Shown piece by piece: positions 60,269 through 64,000 of a stretch of 64,000 bases of DNA; positions within the stretch are counted from its first letter, which is position 1; each line of letters begins with the position of its first letter. The translations under genes were made by a program, and so were the position numbers. The notes beneath the pieces were generated by a model. The model saw only the letters and a list, made by a program, of their open reading frames with translations, ran no database searches and was not told where the DNA came from. Source of the DNA: Fictibacillus phosphorivorans (GTDB lineage: Bacteria; Bacillota; Bacilli; Bacillales; Fictibacillaceae); NCBI RefSeq assembly GCF_007673525.1, contig NZ_VDZU01000001.1, positions 2,740,055-2,804,054 on the forward strand, in the 5' to 3' direction.

Positions 60269-60997
60269 TTACTTATCATACTTGTCTCTATCTGATTGTT
60301 TCTCTTCTTCTCTGTCTAACTCTTTTTCATACTCCTCGTGATTTCTGTTCTGAACAACATTTCTTTCTTTTCCTGTGATGTCAGTAGCAACAAAACTTTC
60401 ATATTCTTCTACAAATCCGTCATCATCATCAGAGTCTTCGTACATCTCGTTATAGTCTCTTTTATCAGGATCGGTAAAGTCTGAAGGCGTTTCACTCGTA
60501 CCATATTTAGCAACGGACTGCCATGCATCTTCTCCATCAAAAAAAGTAGCATCCTTATTGTCATTGCTTCTTGTTTTATAATCTGGACCAATAACCTCTT
60601 CTTCAATAGGACGATCATCTGATGAACTTTGTGCAGGACTATGCTCTTTACAATAAAGCGTAAAAGGGACTACCTCTAAACGTTCCTTCAGAATGTCATT
60701 GCCACACGTTTTACAAATTCCGTATTCACCTTTATCGATACTTTTTAAAGCTGTGTCGATATCTTCCAGCTCTTTTTCATGTAGATCATTTAGAGCAATA
60801 TCTTTTTCTTTTTCAAATAATTCTGTGCCGAGATCACCAGGATGATTATCATAATTAGACAGTTCGCCTGTTGATTCTTTCGGAAATTCTGAATCATTAC
60901 CAAAAGACTCGTTTCTTTCTCTCATACCTTTTATCTCTTCTTTTCGTGATAATAAGATTTGTTTAAAATGGTCCATTTCTTGTGTAGATAATGCCAT
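60269..60997 (-). CDS. yteA: YteA family zinc-finger protein (TraR/DksA C4-type)
   Basis: A 242-residue protein. The N-terminal helical hairpin (about 1-85, MALSTQEMDHFKQILLSRKEEI..NYDNHPGDLGTELFEKEKD) is typical of YteA. A zinc finger follows: YGICKTCGNDILKERLEVVPFTLYCKEH (about 92-120), then a long acidic tail. DksA-like proteins may touch RNA polymerase; YteA is a sporulation-associated protein of unclear role. AAGGGAG before the ATG. Confidence 0.92.
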   Translation of the reverse strand: MALSTQEMDHFKQILLSRKEEIKGMRERNESFGNDSEFPKESTGELSNYDNHPGDLGTELFEKEKDIALNDLHEKELEDIDTALKSIDKGEYGICKTCGNDILKERLEVVPFTLYCKEHSPAQSSSDDRPIEEEVIGPDYKTRSNDNKDATFFDGEDAWQSVAKYGTSETPSDFTDPDKRDYNEMYEDSDDDDGFVEEYESFVATDITGKERNVVQNRNHEEYEKELDREEEKQSDRDKYDK

Positions 60998-61302
60998 GAT
61001 TCAATCTCCCTTCTTACTTCGATATACCATTTCATACCCTTTATTCCGAATAATTATCCATCCTGTGTATTTTGCACCTTAATCATGCATGCTATACTAA
61101 TCAACAACTTATTACCTTTGTTATATAGAACAACACCGTTTGTTTTTCCGTTTCTTAATCATCAAATAGTCGCTTGTAAATCGAAATACCTATTTTTTAG
61201 CAAAAAATGTTCTAAAGTGTTGAAAAATTGCTTTTTTTCCAACTTTTTGTAAGGTATGCTAATAATATCTTTTTAAAGTAATAGTAAGAAAGGCGGTGGA
61301 TC
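60998..61302. other. AT-rich intergenic region between divergent genes
   Basis: About 305 bp without a credible ORF. It must hold the promoters of yteA (leftward) and the HD-GYP gene (rightward). TATGCTAATAAT-like sequence near 61254 could be a -10, but no matching -35 is convincing. Nothing else recognised. Confidence 0.4.
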
Positions 61303-62799
61303 ATGAAGATCTATGAGAGTTTTGAAAAGCGTTTATTAAAAAATTATGTGATTGGTTCGACCGCTGCCGTTTTAGGAGTGGGAGGAGTATTTGTTTTTAC
61401 TACCCTCCGTTTATCCATGTTTGAATTTATGATCTTGTGTGGCATTCTTCTTACTTCTTGTGTGATTATGTTTTCACTCGAATATGTTTTCTTTCGTATG
61501 CATACAGCTATTTTTAAAAATTACTTTTCAAAACAAAAACCTGCTTTACAGCTCGCTGAAAAAACATATTTTCATGCACATCATTTCCCGATCAGAACTG
61601 TAAAGAGAATTCTCGGTCCGCATCTGTTAGGATTATCTATACCAGCGCTATCCTTAACTGCTATAGCCATCTCACTAGAATATTTATCACTTCCCTATTA
61701 TTACATGTATCTTGCATCACTCGGAGCGATATTAGTAGCAGGTATGCATGCGATAATTGAATTCTTTTTAACCACCAAGGCCGTTCAGCCTGTGCTTCGC
61801 ACCATTCAAGAAAGAACGCTTAAGGACCATGGGAAAATACTGTCTCTAGCAACGTCTAAACACATATCTATTCAACGAAAAATTCAGTGGAGCACTTTAT
61901 TTATTGGTACGTTCCCACTTCTTTTATTCGCACTTGCGAATCAAGTTCGACTATACCATCTATCAGCGCCTGTGAATGGATCGTATTGGAGCTGGGCTTT
62001 CTTTATCTTATTGATTGGTATTTCTTTTGCTATCTATGGAGCCTACTTATTGTTTAAAGATATTCAGCAGCCTATGGACGAACTTCAAGCAGGAATGTAT
62101 GAAGTCCGCACCGGAAATTCTAATGCAAAAGTTCATGATCTGTATTCAGATGAATTTTCTAAACTCATAAAGGGTTTTAACCATATGGCTCATGCGATAC
62201 AATCTCGTGAGCATGAAAATAAGCAGCTGCTCGAAAGTTTTTTTGCGACGATGGCCGCAACCTTGGATGCACGTGATCCATATACAGCAGGACATAGTTT
62301 ACGAGTTGCTGATTATGCGATGAAGATCGGTCAGATGGCTGGATTGCCGTTTCAACAATTGGTCCAGCTTCGGAAAGCTGCACTTTTGCATGACATTGGA
62401 AAAATTGGAATACCCGATGTAGTTCTACTAAAAGAATCTAAATTAACATCAGAAGAATTTGAACAAATAAAAAAGCACCCGGTAATAGGTGCTGATATCC
62501 TTGCTCAAGTACAGCCTTATGATGCTATGCAACCGTTGCTACCTGGGGTTCGTTATCATCATGAACGTTATGATGGAAAAGGTTATCCTGAACAGCTGGC
62601 TGGAGAAAACATTCCTATTTTCGGAAGGATTATTGCTGTTGCCGATGCTTATGACGCAATGACGTCTGATCGGCCATATCGTAAAGGGATGACTCATGAA
62701 AAGGCATTGGCCATTTTGGAAGATGGAAAAGGCACACAATGGGATCCATACTTAGCCCAACTTTTTATTGAAGAGATGTCATTAAAATCTATTTCTTAA
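61303..62799 (+). CDS. HD-GYP domain phosphodiesterase with membrane N-terminus and HAMP
   Basis: A 498-residue membrane protein. About seven TM segments (15-250), then a HAMP-like linker (QQPMDELQAGMYEVRTGNSNAKVHDLYSDEFSKLIKGFNHMA, about 253-297). The HD-GYP domain (about 310-495) has HSLRVADYA, LLHDIGKIGIPD, HHERYDGKGYP and AVADAYDAMTSDRPYR. All metal residues and the GYP are present, so it should degrade cyclic di-GMP to pGpG/GMP. GGCGGTGG box before the ATG; a GNAT gene follows 15 bp downstream. Confidence 0.9.
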   Translation: MKIYESFEKRLLKNYVIGSTAAVLGVGGVFVFTTLRLSMFEFMILCGILLTSCVIMFSLEYVFFRMHTAIFKNYFSKQKPALQLAEKTYFHAHHFPIRTVKRILGPHLLGLSIPALSLTAIAISLEYLSLPYYYMYLASLGAILVAGMHAIIEFFLTTKAVQPVLRTIQERTLKDHGKILSLATSKHISIQRKIQWSTLFIGTFPLLLFALANQVRLYHLSAPVNGSYWSWAFFILLIGISFAIYGAYLLFKDIQQPMDELQAGMYEVRTGNSNAKVHDLYSDEFSKLIKGFNHMAHAIQSREHENKQLLESFFATMAATLDARDPYTAGHSLRVADYAMKIGQMAGLPFQQLVQLRKAALLHDIGKIGIPDVVLLKESKLTSEEFEQIKKHPVIGADILAQVQPYDAMQPLLPGVRYHHERYDGKGYPEQLAGENIPIFGRIIAVADAYDAMTSDRPYRKGMTHEKALAILEDGKGTQWDPYLAQLFIEEMSLKSIS

Positions 62800-62814
62800 A
62801 ACAGGAGGTTATTT

Positions 62815-63393
62815 TTGAATACATACGATCATTTTCCAGTTATTGAAACAGATAGACTTAGACTAAGACCAGTCATTGAGTCAGATTTAAAGGAGATTTA
62901 TGCAGTCTTCTCAGATAGTGACGCTTTACGTTATTATGGAATGGCACCCTTACAAACGGAAGAAGAAGCCTATGAGCTTATTCAAGCGTTTGAAAAAGGA
63001 TTCGCTACAGGAAGTTCAATACGTTGGGGAATCATTTTAAAAGAACAGGATAAACTTATCGGAACCTGCGGATTTCACAATTGGAGCAAATCAGATCGAA
63101 GAACAGAGCTTGGTTATGAACTAAATCGTGACTATTGGAATAACGGTTTCATGATCGAATCGTTACGAGCCATCCTTCACTACGGTTTCAACGGGATGGA
63201 ATTTAATCGGATAGCTGCTGTGATCAGACCCGAAAACAAAGTTTCCCGTGCGTTAGTATCTAAACTTGGTTTTCATGAAGAAGCATTACTACAGGAACAT
63301 CAAAGAGTGGGCGACCACTATTATGATATGTACATCTATTCCCTACTAAAAAAGAACGCAGATTTGTATGAACAAGAAGCTACTAGTCTTTAG
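62815..63393 (+). CDS. GNAT-family acetyltransferase (RimJ/RimL type)
   Basis: A 192-residue acetyltransferase. It opens FPVIETDRLRLRPVIESDLKEIY, then GTCGFHNWSKSDRRTELGYELNRDYWNNGFMIESLRAILHYGF (acetyl-CoA loop near 105-125) and NRIAAVIRPENKVSRALVSKLGFHEEALL, all typical of the ribosomal-protein/aminoglycoside-type RimJ group. TTG start after AGGAGG. Probably cotranscribed with the HD-GYP gene. The end overlaps its terminator. Confidence 0.92.
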   Translation: MNTYDHFPVIETDRLRLRPVIESDLKEIYAVFSDSDALRYYGMAPLQTEEEAYELIQAFEKGFATGSSIRWGIILKEQDKLIGTCGFHNWSKSDRRTELGYELNRDYWNNGFMIESLRAILHYGFNGMEFNRIAAVIRPENKVSRALVSKLGFHEEALLQEHQRVGDHYYDMYIYSLLKKNADLYEQEATSL

Positions 63394-63408
63394 CTTCTTG
63401 TTTTTTTT
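63373..63408 (+). terminator. Terminator overlapping the end of the GNAT gene
   Basis: CAAGAAGCTA at 63373-63382 and TAGCTTCTTG at 63391-63400, then eight T's. The stem includes the stop codon. Confidence 0.88.
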
Positions 63409-63580
63409 CTTTTTTAAAGGGTTGTTGCTATTAAAACTTTTTGCTTTTGAAGTGACCATGAAGGCAAAGAGCGCCTTCCTTATCTATTCACCTATTTACG
63501 AAGATAGCCTTACATTAGTCCGAAATAGGTTTCAAAGTAACTTACTAGAGGTATGAAAAGGAAAAAGGAGGTAATCAGGT

Positions 63581-63943
63581 ATGGAACAAAAAGGTACATT
63601 TTATGTAACGGCGAAAGGTGATTTACAGCCCCTTCCTACTGACGACCATGTTCATTATTTTGAGATTCTAGCTTCTTATGATGAGAAGCAACAGCTAGAG
63701 CATCTTTTTGCTAAAATGCATGCGAACAATAAACAAGAAGGTTTAGATATTTTCTCACCAAAAAGACACTTTTCCGAATCACATGCAAAATACCATCGAG
63801 GAAAAGACAGTAAGCTTGTATACGAGTTATTTAGATATCTCTACTTATTAGGAACAGAAAAAACAAAACGGGAAATTGAAGAGATGGAAGTTTTGCCAGA
63901 ATTATATGAAGCAAGCCATGATACAATTGAAAAAGTAAAATAG
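63581..63943 (+). CDS. Hypothetical 120-residue protein
   Basis: Begins MEQKGTFYVTAKGDLQPLPTDDHVHYFEI, mixed alpha/beta, with HFSESHAKYHRGKDSKLVYELFRYLYLLGTEKTKREIEEMEVLPELYE in the C-terminal half; soluble, no TM. AAGGAGGTAATCAGGT before the ATG and a clean terminator right after the stop. No family recognised. Confidence 0.78.
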   Translation: MEQKGTFYVTAKGDLQPLPTDDHVHYFEILASYDEKQQLEHLFAKMHANNKQEGLDIFSPKRHFSESHAKYHRGKDSKLVYELFRYLYLLGTEKTKREIEEMEVLPELYEASHDTIEKVK

Positions 63944-63975
63944 CACCGGAATCTTTTCCGGTGCCTTTTCTTTAA
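63943..63975. terminator. Terminator between the hypothetical gene and the convergent guaA
   Basis: GCACCGGAA at 63943-63951 and TTCCGGTGC at 63956-63964, then TTTTCTTT. Confidence 0.88.
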
Positions 63976-63982
63976 GCTATTG

Positions 63983-64000
63983 TTATTCCCACTCTATCGT
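63983..64000 (-). CDS. guaA: Probable C-terminal end of GMP synthase (guaA), cut by the window edge
   Basis: The last six reverse-strand codons read T-I-E-W-E-stop. The C-terminal TIEWE is characteristic of glutamine-hydrolysing GMP synthase (typically ..PPGTIEWE). Only five residues are seen, so this is a pattern match, supported by the facing terminator. Confidence 0.6.
   Translation of the reverse strand, partial: TIEWE

Noticed and set aside
63368..63556. 62-codon Phe/Leu-rich ORF after the GNAT gene
   Set aside because: Its hydrophobic start is translation of the terminator stem and T-run; no ribosome-binding site.
1..64000. CRISPR arrays, tRNA or rRNA genes, insertion sequences, prophage, toxin-antitoxin or restriction loci
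   Set aside because: None found: no regularly spaced repeats, no transposase or integrase ORFs, no tRNA-like cloverleaf recognised. The only phage-type gene is the single holin homologue.

Overview
The window looks like the chromosome of an endospore-forming Bacillaceae, probably close to Fictibacillus/Bacillus (inferred from gene content and style, no database search). It has low-GC DNA, strong AGGAGG ribosome-binding sites with frequent GTG/TTG starts, an alpha/beta SASP, a complete gerA-type germination operon with a small D-subunit-like gene, YteA, YdjO, YkvI and IDEAL proteins, a T-box and a TPP riboswitch. No rRNA, tRNA, CRISPR array, prophage or complete insertion sequence was seen. 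A lone holin-like gene is the only phage-type gene.

Layout. 1-6.3 kb: a secreted SH3-domain protein cut by the left edge, a HAD phosphatase, an EamA exporter, a SASP gene, a dispersed palindromic repeat and a large secreted nuclease-like protein. 6.3-11.3 kb: an HMCES/YedK-type protein, then the germination receptor operon in A-C-B order with a convergent D-like gene. 11.5-20 kb: YkhA thioesterase, 6-phosphogluconate dehydrogenase, TauE/SafE, DegV, MarR, a YafY-type regulator, YdjO, a YtxH protein with a SigB-like promoter, and a PfeT/ZosA-type metal ATPase next to a Fur box. 20-31 kb: an ABC exporter divergent from its TetR regulator with twin operators, a DUF47-Pit phosphate pair, a pentapeptide protein, a dicarboxylate/amino acid symporter, an acetyltransferase, a PadR/HAAS pair, and a second-type ProRS under a proline T-box. 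31-36 kb: a LacI-controlled ThuA / two Gfo-Idh-MocA oxidoreductases / TIM-barrel isomerase cluster. 36-45 kb: AI-2E-type and DUF1206 membrane proteins, an MFS exporter, an unusual wHTH - 69-residue protein - ClpP operon, and thiDMEW under a TPP riboswitch. 45-64 kb: IDEAL, DUF4349, SEC-C, SteT, DeoR, MazG-like proteins, YkvI, a diguanylate cyclase, holin, an FlgM-like protein, an NCS2 permease, hydrolases, LysE, YteA, an HD-GYP protein, GNAT, and the last codons of what is probably guaA at the right edge.

The strongest signal outside ordinary genes is a family of short palindromes built on GGGGTCAGACCCC, at seven loci. Three copies form the end of a TAG stop codon. One supplies the stop codon of an MFS gene. 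Two are doubled into terminator-like hairpins. One sits in frame inside thiM, where the protein seems about nine residues longer than usual. Two copies carry an extra A/T-rich palindrome of the same design. This looks like a REP/MITE-like mobile palindrome that feeds into gene ends, stop codons and coding sequence. The next most interesting items are the wHTH/69-aa/ClpP operon, whose middle product ends in an ssrA-like -AIAA, the LacI regulon with near-identical perfect palindromes, and the orphan FlgM-like gene.
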